A stretch of 64,000 nt of DNA from Myxococcaceae bacterium (lineage in GTDB: Bacteria; Myxococcota_A; Polyangia; Polyangiales; Ga0077539), in NCBI GenBank assembly GCA_004297725.1, contig SCUS01000160.1, positions 131,615 through 195,614 on the forward strand, read 5' to 3'. Made by a program: the position numbers and the translations under genes. A model generated the notes under the pieces. That model was not told where the DNA came from. It made no database searches and worked only from the letters and a program-made list of their open reading frames with translations. Below are positions 1 to 13,999 of the stretch, one piece after another. Position 1 is the stretch's first letter, and each line of letters starts with the position of its first letter.

Positions 1-1170
1 AACCCCGGGCCCGCGCGCCCGCCGGTCAACCCCCGCTCCCGCACCTCGACGGTGATGGGGACCGGCGTGGCCCCGCCACCGATGGCGCACCCCTCGATGC
101 TCGCGGACGAGGCCGACCCGCCGACCGCGCAGCTCGCCCGACCGGCCACCCTCGCCCCGCCGAGGGCCGCCGCGCCGATGCCCTTCGCGATGGCGTCGTC
201 CCCGATCCAATCGTCCCCGATGCACTCGCCGCCGCCGAACGACCTCTTCGGACCGGTTCCGTTCCAGGGCCCCGACAGCGTGCCGCCGCTCGATGCGCAG
301 GGCGTCCACGCGCTCCGCCCGGGCGCCCCCTCTCCCTTCAGCAACAACCCCCTGGCCGGCTTCGCGGCGCGATCGCCCGACACCTTCGTCGCCGCCGAGA
401 TCGCCCGCCCCGCCCCGCCCCCTCCCGCCCGCCCCCTCCGCTGGCTCGCCGCCGCGGGCTCGCTGATGCTCGCAGCCGCCCTCGGCGTGGTGGTCACCCA
501 GCGCCTGCGCTCCACCCCGACGCCCCGCGCGCCGATGGCCGCGAGCGAGTCCATGCCGGTGATCCACGTGCCCGAGTCGACCCCCACCGCCGCGCCGGTC
601 GCAGCGCCGGCTCCCGTCGCGGTCGCTGCGCCTGCGCCGGCTCCGGCTCCCGTCGCGGTCGCGGTCGCGGTCGCTGCGCCTGCTCCCGCACCCGTCGCGG
701 TCGCTCCTGCACCCGTCGCGGTCGCTCCCGCACCCGTCGCGGTCGCTCCCGCACCCGTCGCGGTCGCTCCCGCACCCGTCGCGGTCGCTCCCGCACCCGT
801 CGCGGTCGCTCCTGCTCCCGTTGCGGTCGCAGCGCCCGTTCGACCCGCTGCGGTCGTCCGCCCCCGCGTCGTCGCCACGGCATCGGCGCCCGCGGCTGCT
901 CCGCTGCCTGCGGCGCCCACCCGGGTGGCCGCGGCTGCGCGACCGGCCCCTGCGGCCCGTCCGAGCCCGCTGGTCGATCCCTTCGACACGCCCACCGCCC
1001 CGGCGCGGCCTCGCACCGCACCGGCGCCTGTCGCACGCACTGCCGCGCCGCGCGCCAACGATCCCTTCACCAACGTCTACAGCGACCCCACGCAGCGTCG
1101 GCCCGTCGCTCGTCCGCGGGTGCAGGCCCCCCCGTCGGCCCACACCGGCGCGATCATCACCGAGTTCTGA
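1..1170 (+). CDS. Partial (5' end outside window) Pro/Ala-rich single-TM protein with (PAPVAVA)n repeats
   Basis: Frame 1 is open from base 1 to the TGA at 1170; one hydrophobic segment (LRWLAAAGSLMLAAALGVVVT) followed by Pro/Ala/Val repeats. Confidence 0.6.
   Translation, partial: NPGPARPPVNPRSRTSTVMGTGVAPPPMAHPSMLADEADPPTAQLARPATLAPPRAAAPMPFAMASSPIQSSPMHSPPPNDLFGPVPFQGPDSVPPLDAQGVHALRPGAPSPFSNNPLAGFAARSPDTFVAAEIARPAPPPPARPLRWLAAAGSLMLAAALGVVVTQRLRSTPTPRAPMAASESMPVIHVPESTPTAAPVAAPAPVAVAAPAPAPAPVAVAVAVAAPAPAPVAVAPAPVAVAPAPVAVAPAPVAVAPAPVAVAPAPVAVAPAPVAVAAPVRPAAVVRPRVVATASAPAAAPLPAAPTRVAAAARPAPAARPSPLVDPFDTPTAPARPRTAPAPVARTAAPRANDPFTNVYSDPTQRRPVARPRVQAPPSAHTGAIITEF
595..840 (+). repeat. In-frame tandem repeat, ~21-bp unit (cgcacccgtcgcggtcgctcc), encoding PAPVAVA
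   Basis: Direct reading of the sequence; unit repeated about 6-7 times with few substitutions. Confidence 0.85.
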
Positions 1171-1241
1171 CCCGAGGCCCCTCTGGGGGGTGCTCCGTTC
1201 GGCACACAAGTCACGCTCGCGCCCGTTGCCGCACCGGGCTC

Positions 1242-1388
1242 ACGTGGTCGGTCGCTCCCCTCCGGGCGAGGCCGCATTGGGAGGACGTGGTCGGTCGCTC
1301 CCCTCCGGGCGAGCCGCATTGGGAGGACGTGCTCGGTCGCTCCCCTCCGGGCGAGGCCGCATTGGGAGGACGTGGTCGGTCGCTCCCC
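1242..1388. repeat. Intergenic tandem repeat, 42-43 bp unit, ~3.4 copies
   Basis: Unit acgtggtcggtcgctcccctccgggcgaggccgcattgggagg at 1242-1284, 1285-1326 (1-nt deletion), 1327-1369, partial from 1370. Confidence 0.9.
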
Positions 1389-1449
1389 GCCGCCACCGCC
1401 GCTCTCTCCATGCCCTTCCGTCGCCGCCCTGCGATAGCATCCGCGCACC

Positions 1450-2439
1450 ATGGGACCCATCCGACGAGACGCCCTCGCGCTCGCGCTCCTCCTCGCAGCG
1501 CCCCTTTCGTCTGCGCAGCCCCGGCGCGTGCCGCAGCCGCAGCCGCAGGACGAGCCCGCGACGGAGCCGGCCAACCCCACCGCGGCCTTTCAGCAGGCCG
1601 AGGCGCGCACCCACTTCCAGACCGGCGTCGGGCACTACCAGGCAGGGCGCTTCACCGAGGCCATCGCGGAGTTCCAGACGGCGCACCGGCTCTATGCGTC
1701 GCCGGTCATCCTCTTCAACCTCGCGCAGGCCTACCGCTCCGACGGGCAGCTCTCCAGCGCCATCGCCACCTTCCGCCGATACATCGAGGAGAACCCTCGG
1801 CTCACCCCGACGCAGCGCGAGGACGTCGAAGGCGTCATCCGCGAGATCGAGACCACCCGCGCCGTGCTCTCCTTCGAGGTCGAGCCCTCTGGCGCAGAGA
1901 TCACCCTCGACGGCCGCGTGCTCGGCACCTCCCCCCTCCCCCGTGGCGTCGAGGTGCTCCCCGGGCCCCACGAGATCTCCGTCAGCCTCGCCCTGCACGA
2001 GCCGCTGCGACAGACCATCAACGTCCACGCCCACGAGCGGAGGCTCTTCCAGGGCACGCTCCACCCGGTCGAGCTCAACGCGCGACTCGTCGTCAACGTG
2101 CTCCCCGCCAACGCCGAGATCACCCTCGACGGCGCCCCCGTCGGCCGCGGAACCTTCGACCAGCGCGTCCGCCCCGGCGCCCACCAGCTCACCTTCGCCG
2201 CCGAGGGCTACCAGCCCCGCAGCGAGAGCGTGCGGGTCAACACGCTCTCCGAGGAGACCGTGCGCGTCACCCTCGACCCGCGCTCCCGAAGCCTCTTCAC
2301 CCGCTGGTACTTCTGGGCCGCCGTCGGCGGCGCCATCGCCGTCGGGGCCACCCTCGCGGTGGTGCTCAACCCCATCGAGCCCACGGCCATCCCGGGCAAC
2401 GGCAACCCCCAGGTCGTGCAGAGCGTCCTGAGCTGGTAG
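1450..2439 (+). CDS. TPR-like / PEGA-domain secreted protein
   Basis: Signal peptide; TPR-like segment (HFQTGVGHYQAGRFTEAIAEFQTAHRLYASPVILFNLAQAYR); two PEGA-type segments (PSGAEITLDGRVLGTSPLPRGVEVLPGPHEI; NAEITLDGAPVGRGTFDQRVRPGAHQLTF); C-terminal TM. Confidence 0.8.
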   Translation: MGPIRRDALALALLLAAPLSSAQPRRVPQPQPQDEPATEPANPTAAFQQAEARTHFQTGVGHYQAGRFTEAIAEFQTAHRLYASPVILFNLAQAYRSDGQLSSAIATFRRYIEENPRLTPTQREDVEGVIREIETTRAVLSFEVEPSGAEITLDGRVLGTSPLPRGVEVLPGPHEISVSLALHEPLRQTINVHAHERRLFQGTLHPVELNARLVVNVLPANAEITLDGAPVGRGTFDQRVRPGAHQLTFAAEGYQPRSESVRVNTLSEETVRVTLDPRSRSLFTRWYFWAAVGGAIAVGATLAVVLNPIEPTAIPGNGNPQVVQSVLSW

Positions 2440-2482
2440 CAGCGCCCGAGAGCGATCGCGCGTACCCTCCGCGGCACCTCCC

Positions 2483-3970
2483 ATGTCCCTCGCCAACATG
2501 ACCCAGGCGGAGATTCGAGCCCTCGGAGGCCTTGCGCTCTCGTGCGCCGGCGCCGACGAGTCCGCCCTCGGGATGCGCGCCCTCGCCTGGTACAACTCGC
2601 TCCTCTCGCTGGGCATCAACGTCCCGCTCTTCGTCGTGCTCGACCTCGGCGCCGCCCTCCTCGGAGAGCGCGCCGAGCTCGCGCCCCCCAGGGAGACACC
2701 CCGCCTCCCCGAGGGGATCAACCCCGCCGAGGTCGCCGCCATGCTCCGCGACTACGCGGCGCTGCTCACCGAGGTCAGCGGCACCGACATCGCCGCCGGC
2801 CTCAAGAAGTCCCGCCTCGACGACGGCGTGCTCAGCACCCTGCTCACCCGCGCCCTCGGCCCCGTGGTCGACCGCTGGCGCAGCAGCAGCACCCTCTTCG
2901 AGCCCATCGCCGTCAACGCCGAGTCGCTCACCCGCGCGATGCTCAACCTCCCGCAGGCCTGGGCCGCCGTCGACCGCCGCGCCGAGCTCGCCTTCCTGCG
3001 ACACGTGCTCCAGCACCGGCTGCACCTGCTGCTCGGCATCGAGCAGATCGACCTCGACACCGTCGAGCTCCTCGGGCTCATGGGCCAGGAGGGCTCCATG
3101 CCCGAGACCGAGCTCGTCGACCTGCTCGCGGTCTTCAACAGCCCCGAGGCCAACGACGTCGTCAACTTCTCCCTCGACATCCTGCCGAGCGTCCTCGAGA
3201 CCAAGCGCGGCGGCGGCCAGCAGGTCTTCGCCGTCGACGGCTACTCCGGCATCGTCTCCTCGGGCTCGCTCGACTCGCTCTTCCTCAGCGAGCTCGCCTA
3301 CGACGACGAGCTCTTCGAGCAGCGCTTCCTCGACAACCAGATGCTCTACTACGCCCACGAGGCGCAGGACCGTCCGCCGCCGCGCAGCTACCAGATCCTC
3401 GTCGACGCCAGCGCCTCCATGCGCGGCGCCCGCGCGGTCTTCGCCCGGGGGCTCGCCATCGCCCTCGCCAAGCGCATGACCCTCCTCGGCTTCGAGGCCA
3501 CGGTGCGCTTCTTCGACTCCCGCCTCTACGAGCCCATGCGCCTTCGCCGTGGGCGCTCGGGCCTGCACGGCAGCGGCTCGCTCCACGTCGCGGGCATCCT
3601 GGCCTTCAAGGGAGAGCGCGGGCGCAACTACGCGCGGGTCTTCTCTCAGCTCGCCTCGGAGATGGAGCGCCTCCGCGAGCGCTCGAGCGTCACCGTCTAC
3701 ATGATCACCCACGCCGAGTGCCACGTGCCCATCGAGCTCATCCGAAGGGTGAGGGAGAGCGCCGAGCTCTGCGGCGTCTTCATGCTCCCCTCCCGCGGAA
3801 CCCTCGACCTCGAGTACCTCCCCGCCCTCACCCTGCACGAGGTGGTCACCGACGCCGCGCTGAGAGACCGCTCCGAGCGCGCCAACCGGGCGCTCTCCAT
3901 CGTCGAGCAGGCCTCGTCGAAGACCCCGAAGGCAGGCTCGCACCGCGTCGACGACGACGAGCTTACCTGA
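2483..3970 (+). CDS. VWA-like domain protein (DASAS MIDAS-type motif)
   Basis: C-terminal half YQILVDASASMRGARAVFARGLAIALAKRM resembles the DxSxS metal-binding motif; ATG start, ORF length. Confidence 0.55.
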   Translation: MSLANMTQAEIRALGGLALSCAGADESALGMRALAWYNSLLSLGINVPLFVVLDLGAALLGERAELAPPRETPRLPEGINPAEVAAMLRDYAALLTEVSGTDIAAGLKKSRLDDGVLSTLLTRALGPVVDRWRSSSTLFEPIAVNAESLTRAMLNLPQAWAAVDRRAELAFLRHVLQHRLHLLLGIEQIDLDTVELLGLMGQEGSMPETELVDLLAVFNSPEANDVVNFSLDILPSVLETKRGGGQQVFAVDGYSGIVSSGSLDSLFLSELAYDDELFEQRFLDNQMLYYAHEAQDRPPPRSYQILVDASASMRGARAVFARGLAIALAKRMTLLGFEATVRFFDSRLYEPMRLRRGRSGLHGSGSLHVAGILAFKGERGRNYARVFSQLASEMERLRERSSVTVYMITHAECHVPIELIRRVRESAELCGVFMLPSRGTLDLEYLPALTLHEVVTDAALRDRSERANRALSIVEQASSKTPKAGSHRVDDDELT

Positions 3971-6250
3971 CCGGGTAAATCCGCCGCCCCCCATCGGGTA
4001 TCGTCCGCCCCGTGGAGCCCACTGCCCCGCCCCGCTGGCGCGTCGTCCTTCCGGCGCTGGTCGCCCTCCTCGCGCTCGCCCACTGGCCCCTGTTCGCAGG
4101 CCGCTCGGTGATCTTCCGCGACACCTGGCTCTGGGTGATCCCCGCGCGCTCCCTCGTGCGCGACGCCCTCCTCTCGGGCCGCCTCCCCCGCTGGAACCCC
4201 TTCGTCGGCCTCGGCTTCTCCGTCCCCTCGGAGCCCCTCTACGGCCTCTTCTACCCGCCCCACCTCGCGACCACCCTCCCCTTCGCCGACGTCGCCTGGG
4301 GCGCCTCCCTCGACGCCTGGCTGCACCTCCTGCTGGGCGCCCTCGGCTGCGCCGCGCTCGCCTCCCGCCTCGGCGCCCGCTCCCTCGGCGCCCTCGTCGC
4401 GGGCCTCGCCTGGTCTCTCTCCGGACCCACGCAGTCCACCTGGAGCCTCGGGGTCCTGCTCTACGGCTCCGCGTGGATCCCCTGGTGCGCCGTCGCCGCC
4501 CATGACCTCTCGACCGCTCCGCCCGGAGCCCCGTGGCGCCGCGCCCTCTTGCTGGCGATGCTCCCGCTGGCGATGGCGCTGCTCGCGGGAGAGCCCTTCC
4601 TCGCCCTCTTCGGAGCCCTCGCCGGCGCCGCCATGGCGCTCCCCTCGACGCCTCCCCGGCGGTGGCCCCGATCGCTGGGAGCCTGGGCCCTCGCCTCGGC
4701 CGGAGCGCTCCTCCTCGCGGCCCCGACGCTCGCTCCCATGCTCGCGGGCGCGGCGAGCTCTCAGCGCGCGGCGCCCCTCAGCCGGCTGGTGGCCGAGCAG
4801 ATGTCCATGCCCCCGTGGCGCCTGCTCGACCTCGGCGTCTTCGGCGGCGTGGGCCTCGCGTGGTCGCTGCGCATCGACCCCGCGGTCAACGCCCTCCTCG
4901 ACCCGGCCCCGCTGCTGGAGTCGATGTACCTCGGGTCCGCCGTGGTGCTGCTCGCCGCCCTCGGCCTCGGGCGCTCTCGCCCCCGCGTCGCCCTGCTCTC
5001 TCTGGCGCTGCTGGGCGTCGCTCTCTCGCTGGGCCGCCACACGCCCGTGCACGGGGCGTGGCGCCTGGTGGCGCTGCCCTTCCGCTACATGCGCTCGCCG
5101 GAGAAGTACCTCGCGCTCAGCACGGTGGCGGTCGCGGCGCTCGCGGGCCTCGGCGTCGACCGGCTGCTCCGGGAGCGGCGCGCGGCCCTCGTCGCCACGG
5201 CCTGCGCGGCGGGCGCCTACGTCGCGCTGTGGGCGAGCGCTCGCGCGTGGATGCCCATGGGCCTGTCGAGGGTGATCCCCCAGGGCGCCGTCTTCGGCGT
5301 GGCCTGCGCGGCGCTGCTGGCCTCGGCGGCGCTGCTGGCCCGGCGCCGACCGACGGCGGCGGCCGCGCTGGTGGTGGCCGCGGTGGCGCTCGACCTGGGA
5401 GAGAACGCCCGGCGCTTCCCCCGCTGGGGCGACTGGGCGGTGGCCGGACGCGAGCCCGCCATGGCGGCGGCGGTGCGCTCGGCGGGGCCTCGGGGCCTTC
5501 CTCCGAGGCTCTACCGCAGCGACGCGCTGGAGCGGTCCAGGCGCTCCTTCGGCGAGGCGCCGGGCTTCCTTCGGGAGACGATGAGGGCGAACACCAACGG
5601 GCTCTACGGGGTGGCCGAGCTGCCGGGCTACGACGTGGGCGTCCCGCTGGAGACCACCGCGCTGGTCGAGCGGCGGCGCATCGACGCGCTGAGGGTGCTG
5701 TCCGTCGACGCGGCGCTGATGCCCACGCGGGCGGGCGCTCCCCCGACCGGGCTGCAACGCCTCTCCGAAGTGGCCCCCGGCGCGACGCTCCATCGGGTGC
5801 TCGACACGCTGCCGCGATCGTATGTGGCAAGAGAGTCCGTGGAGTTGTCGCTTGAAGAGGCGCGCGCGCACCTGCTCGACCCGGAGGTGGTGCGCGGCGA
5901 GCGGGTGCTGCTGATCGGCCCTTCGAGCGGGGGAATTCCGGCGAGCACCGGGGCGAGGGCGGTCCCCTGCCGACTGGTCTCCGCGGGTGACGGAGAGCGC
6001 GTGGTCGACTGTGACGCCCCCGATGGGGGATGGGCCGTGTTCATTGAACAATGGACCCGAGGGTGGAGCGCCACCGTCGATGGACGCCCGGGGCCTGCGG
6101 TGCGTCAGGCCAACCTGGTGGGCCTCGCGGTGAGGCTCGGCCCGTCGGCCCGCTCTCAGCGGGTGAGGGTGTGGATCACCCCCCCAGGGGAGCGTGCCGG
6201 AGCGTGGCTCGGCGCTCTCTCCTGGGGGGCGCTGTGCGCGGGCCTCTGGA

Positions 6251-8833
<2,583 letters not shown>

Positions 8834-8980
8834 CGGAGTTCTCCTCGGTAGGTAATCGGCTCGTTTTGGGATCCATAAGACCCGAACCACCGCTCCGCCT
8901 CCGTCAAGTGCGGCCCGATGAACAATCTGCCGCCGGGGGACGGCGGACGGCCTGGGGAGCGGTGCTACCGTGCGCGCCCC

Positions 8981-10158
<1,178 letters not shown>

Positions 10159-10159
<1 letters not shown>

Positions 10160-10686
10160 TGCGCTGCTCGGTGTTCATCGCCACGAGCCTCGACGGGTAC
10201 ATCGCGAGGAGCGACGGGGGCATCGACTGGCTCTCGAGCGTGGAGCGCCCGGGGGAGGACTACGGCTTCGGGGAGTTCTATGCGTCGGTCGACGTGCTGG
10301 CGATGGGACGCAAGAGCTGGGAGAAGGCGCTGAGCTTCCCCGAGTGGCCCTACAGGGGAGAGCGCAAGCGGGTGGTGGTGATGAGCCGCGAGGCGCGCGA
10401 GGGGCGGCACGGCGAGGAGTTTCATCGGGGCTCGCCGGAGGAGCTCGCGGCGGCGCTGAGGGCGGGCGGAGCGCAGCGGGTCTACGTGGACGGGGGCGTG
10501 ACGATCAGGGGGTTCCTGGCGGCGGGCCTGATCGATGACATGACGGTGTCGGTGATCCCCGTGCTGCTCGGAGCGGGGATACCCCTCTTCGGAGAGGGTG
10601 TTCCGGAGACACGGCTGACGCTGCAGGGGAGCCGGGCGTACGAGTCGGGCCTGGTGCAACTGCGATATCGGGCGGGGAGGGCGTAG
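10159..10686 (+). CDS. Dihydrofolate reductase family protein (RibD C-terminal-like)
   Basis: [25 protein letters not shown]...MGRKSWE...[38 protein letters not shown] overlaps upstream TGA. Confidence 0.9.
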
Positions 10687-10689
10687 CGA

Positions 10690-12519
10690 TCAGGGCCTGT
10701 GTTCGAGGGCCCGCGGCGGGCGGCGGCCGACCTGCCGGCGGATCTCGGCGGCCCGATCGGCGTGCGTGCGCGCCTCCTCGCGACGTCCGAGGGACCGCGC
10801 CGCGGCGGAGAGCCGCAGGAGGGCCTCGATCTCCTCCTCGACGTAGCGGGTGCGATCGGCGATGGAGAGCGCGTCGCGGGCGGCGTCGTAGCGGGTGAGG
10901 TCGATGTCGGCGGCGGGGGGGAGCGCCGCGATGGCGACGAGGAGACGGAAGCGCTCGTGGATGAGCCCCTCGGCCTCGACGGAGGCGAGCGCGCCCTGGA
11001 GGGTGCGCAGCGCGGAAGAGACGTCGCCGCGGGTGACGAGGAGGCGGGCCTCCAGGCGACGGATGCGCCCGAGGCCATAGAGGGAGCGGAAGTCGGCGTC
11101 CCCGGCGGCCCAGGCGTCGCGCGCGACGGAGAGGGCGGCCCCGGCGGCGGGGAGATCGTGGTGGGCGAAGGCGCGCTCGGCGCGGTCGAGGAAGCGGCTC
11201 ATGCGATCGAGGGGGAGGAGCTTGTCGTCGGGGATGGAGCGCGAATCAGTCCCTCGCCCGCTGGCCTTCGCTTGCGCACGTAGCGACGCCGCTTCATCCC
11301 GCAGGCCGATCGCCTGATAGAGATTCACAGCGAGGCGCTGCACGATGGACGTCATCGCCTCCGCCTGCATCTGTGCGAAGTACCAGACGGCGCCGTGGAG
11401 CCTGCACAACGCGTCGAAGGTTTCTCCGGACTCCTGCGCTATCAACCCTGCGTGATAGTCCATGAACGCAAGGTCTGTGAGCGCAGCATGATCACGTTGA
11501 ACCCCACTTGCTGAGCTGACCTGTGCCAGTGACTCCATGACCCGCGCTGCTTGCAAACGCCCCCGGTCGAGGCAATCACCGGCGAGATTCAACAGGGCCG
11601 ATGGGTCCGACATTGCCACTGCCGCGTAGCGACCCATTCGGGAGTCGGCTTCCATACGATGACGCCTGACCACCGCACTGGTGACATCGGCGCTCTGCCA
11701 GATGGGATCGGCGGCGTACCTCTCGATGATCTCTCGAAACTCGGCGCTCTGCCTTTTCGGATGGAAGTAGAGCAGCATGCTCAGGGTTCGATGAAGCGGT
11801 TCGTGGCCGATCGACGGCTCCTGTTGGACCAGCGCCTCTGCCTCGCGCAGGTATCGCTGAGTTCGCGGCATCAGCCCAAGCTCGGCCGCCGCCTGGGCCG
11901 CGTCGAGGAGCGCCCCCAGCCGCGTCGCCCCCGACGCCCACTTCAGCCGCCCCTCCGCCTCCCGTAGCTGCACCCGATAGCGCGTCGTCGCGTTCGTCGC
12001 GACCGCCCCCCTCCGGGCCACGTCCACGAAGTCGGCGCTCCCCGGCATCCACGCCACCGAGCGTCGATATGCCCAGATGTCCGGCATCCACTCGGTCAGG
12101 TCGGGCACCCGTCCGAGCGTCGTCCAGAGCACCACCCGCCAGCCTCGCCCCGGCGCGATCTCGCGCCCGACGTTGAGCCGTCGCAGCAGCTCCACCGGGT
12201 GCCGCCCTGGCGCCTCGTCCTCCCCGGTCGCCACCACCGGCAGCTCGACCACCATCACCAGCGACGCCGCCTTCTTCGCTCGCAGCGCCTTTGCTCCCAG
12301 GGTGCGCCACGGGCCCGGCTCGTCCGCCGACAGCCGCACCGCCAGCACGTCGGTCCCCTCCAGCTCGCGCCGCAGCAGCGCCAGCACCGCGCGCCGCACG
12401 CCCGCGTCGGCGCCCACCGCGACCCAGTACCCGCCCGAGCGCGCCTCCCGAAGCTCCTCGGCCAGCGCGAGCGCCTCGCGCCGGTGTGGATACGCGAGCC
12501 GCACCGCCCTCCCTGCCAT
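10690..12519 (-). CDS. iSTAND-like N-terminal domain plus TPR-like repeat protein
   Basis: Start MAGRAVRLAYPHRREALALAEEL overlaps the TGA of the upstream gene; ELLRRLNVGREIAPGRGWRVVLWTTLGRVPDLTEWMPDIWAYRRSVAWM resembles inactive STAND-type NTPase segments; helical-repeat C-terminus. Confidence 0.6.
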   Translation of the reverse strand: MAGRAVRLAYPHRREALALAEELREARSGGYWVAVGADAGVRRAVLALLRRELEGTDVLAVRLSADEPGPWRTLGAKALRAKKAASLVMVVELPVVATGEDEAPGRHPVELLRRLNVGREIAPGRGWRVVLWTTLGRVPDLTEWMPDIWAYRRSVAWMPGSADFVDVARRGAVATNATTRYRVQLREAEGRLKWASGATRLGALLDAAQAAAELGLMPRTQRYLREAEALVQQEPSIGHEPLHRTLSMLLYFHPKRQSAEFREIIERYAADPIWQSADVTSAVVRRHRMEADSRMGRYAAVAMSDPSALLNLAGDCLDRGRLQAARVMESLAQVSSASGVQRDHAALTDLAFMDYHAGLIAQESGETFDALCRLHGAVWYFAQMQAEAMTSIVQRLAVNLYQAIGLRDEAASLRAQAKASGRGTDSRSIPDDKLLPLDRMSRFLDRAERAFAHHDLPAAGAALSVARDAWAAGDADFRSLYGLGRIRRLEARLLVTRGDVSSALRTLQGALASVEAEGLIHERFRLLVAIAALPPAADIDLTRYDAARDALSIADRTRYVEEEIEALLRLSAAARSLGRREEARTHADRAAEIRRQVGRRPPRALEHRP

Positions 12520-13907
12520 CAGGGCCTGCGGTACTCCGCGGCCAGCGTGTCCTCGATGAGGCCCTCCTCGACCTTGCGTCGCCGCTGGCTCTCGCGGTCG
12601 GTAGCGACCCACTCCGCGACGTCCTTCGCGATCAACGGATTGACCGCGTACCAGGGCTTCCCGTTCACGTACTCGACCACATGGAGCGAGTCGAGCAACG
12701 GCCAGAACGGGTCGTCCAGCCGATGCAGCAGGTCGACGAACTTCAACCCGCGACGGATCTTCTCGCTCTGCGCCGTCGTCAGATAGTCGATGGCGAGGCG
12801 CCGCGATCCCTCCTCCAGCGCCTTCACGTCGAGGCGAGCCGCGCCCAGCTCCCGAGCGCGCGTGAAGCCCGCCTTCAGGATGCGAACAAACTCCCTCGGG
12901 ATGCCAGCGCTCAGCCGCGCCGCCTCGTCGATCGTCTCGTCTCCCTCCAACAGCTTCGGATCGACCAGCTTGCCCGCCAGCTTCCGGAAGAACACCTGCG
13001 CTTCCGGCAGCACCCGCTTGCGATCGCCCGGTGCGATCACCTTCACGTTGGGCAGCACCGTGCGCTCGTCCGCCGAGGCCACCGCCGCGAAGCGCGCGTC
13101 GAAATGCAGCCAGTAGGGGAAGGTGAAGACCGCCGCCGCGTTGAGCGACAGCAGCGTCGATCCGCCGCGGATGAACAGCGCGTCCGTCTCCGTCAACGAG
13201 GCGTACTTGTCCCCGTCGTCGACCAGCAGCAGCACCCGACGCGGTTGATGGCTGCGATCGAGCAAGCGCTGGAGCGCTTCGAGCAGGGCATTGACCAGGA
13301 TGGTCAGGTTCGCGGCGTTGTAGGTCGGGTCGACGGTGATCTGCTGCCGCTTCTCATCGCTCGTACGGAGGTCGAAGCCGAGCTTGCCGAAGCCGAGATC
13401 GATCTGTGCGGTGAGCTTCTGGAAGTGCCCGGGGCGGGCCGCGGGTGCCTTCTCGCCCAACAGCGGCAGCCAGTCCCGGAGGCGGGTCGTCAAGGCAGTC
13501 GGCAGCGCCGCGACCGCCTGCTCGGAGTGGAGGTCCTTCTTCGACAGCTCGTGGGCCACGGCGCCCGCGATCACCAGCAGCAGGAGCCGGACGTCCGCGG
13601 CCCCGACGGGCAGCGTCTCCGTGGCGCGCACCACCACCGGGAGATAGTGGGTGCGCGTCCACCGGTGATCGCGGATGCGCCGGAGGGCCATGGACTTCCC
13701 GGCGCCCTTCTGCCCGGTGACGAACGCGTGCACCGACTGCTTCGAGTATTCGAGGCGCTCGATCAGCCGCTCGGCGGGGTCATCATGGCCGCGCTCCACC
13801 GGGACGTAGACCTGCTCGTAGGTCGGCAGGTCGTGGCCCTCGTACCAGGCCGTCTCGTTGGGCTCGAGCCACTCATGGATGGCTTCGAGCAGGTTGGTCG
13901 CGGGCAT
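12519..13907 (-). CDS. P-loop ATPase (AAA/STAND/KAP-like)
   Basis: Walker A HAFVTGQKGAGKSMALRRI; Walker B-like RRVLLLVDDGDKY; ATG start. Confidence 0.75.
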   Translation of the reverse strand: MPATNLLEAIHEWLEPNETAWYEGHDLPTYEQVYVPVERGHDDPAERLIERLEYSKQSVHAFVTGQKGAGKSMALRRIRDHRWTRTHYLPVVVRATETLPVGAADVRLLLLVIAGAVAHELSKKDLHSEQAVAALPTALTTRLRDWLPLLGEKAPAARPGHFQKLTAQIDLGFGKLGFDLRTSDEKRQQITVDPTYNAANLTILVNALLEALQRLLDRSHQPRRVLLLVDDGDKYASLTETDALFIRGGSTLLSLNAAAVFTFPYWLHFDARFAAVASADERTVLPNVKVIAPGDRKRVLPEAQVFFRKLAGKLVDPKLLEGDETIDEAARLSAGIPREFVRILKAGFTRARELGAARLDVKALEEGSRRLAIDYLTTAQSEKIRRGLKFVDLLHRLDDPFWPLLDSLHVVEYVNGKPWYAVNPLIAKDVAEWVATDRESQRRRKVEEGLIEDTLAAEYRRP

Positions 13908-13999
13908 TCAGACGGTCTCCTCAGAGCCCATGATCGAACGGTGAACCGCCCGACACAACGTTCATGCAGGCGTTCAGGCGATGCCGCTGCGGTCGCTGC

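Noticed and set aside
595-840. Possible CRISPR-like array
   Set aside because: 21-bp units have no spacers and encode an in-frame PAPVAVA linker
1240-2742. 500-aa minus-strand ORF over the tandem repeat and PEGA gene
   Set aside because: Runs through the intergenic repeat and opposite a well-supported gene
8834-8980. Heat-shock promoter or CIRCE operator for clpB
   Set aside because: A TTGACG and a TCTTAT are present on the minus strand but 21 nt apart; no CIRCE inverted repeat and no convincing sigma-32 match
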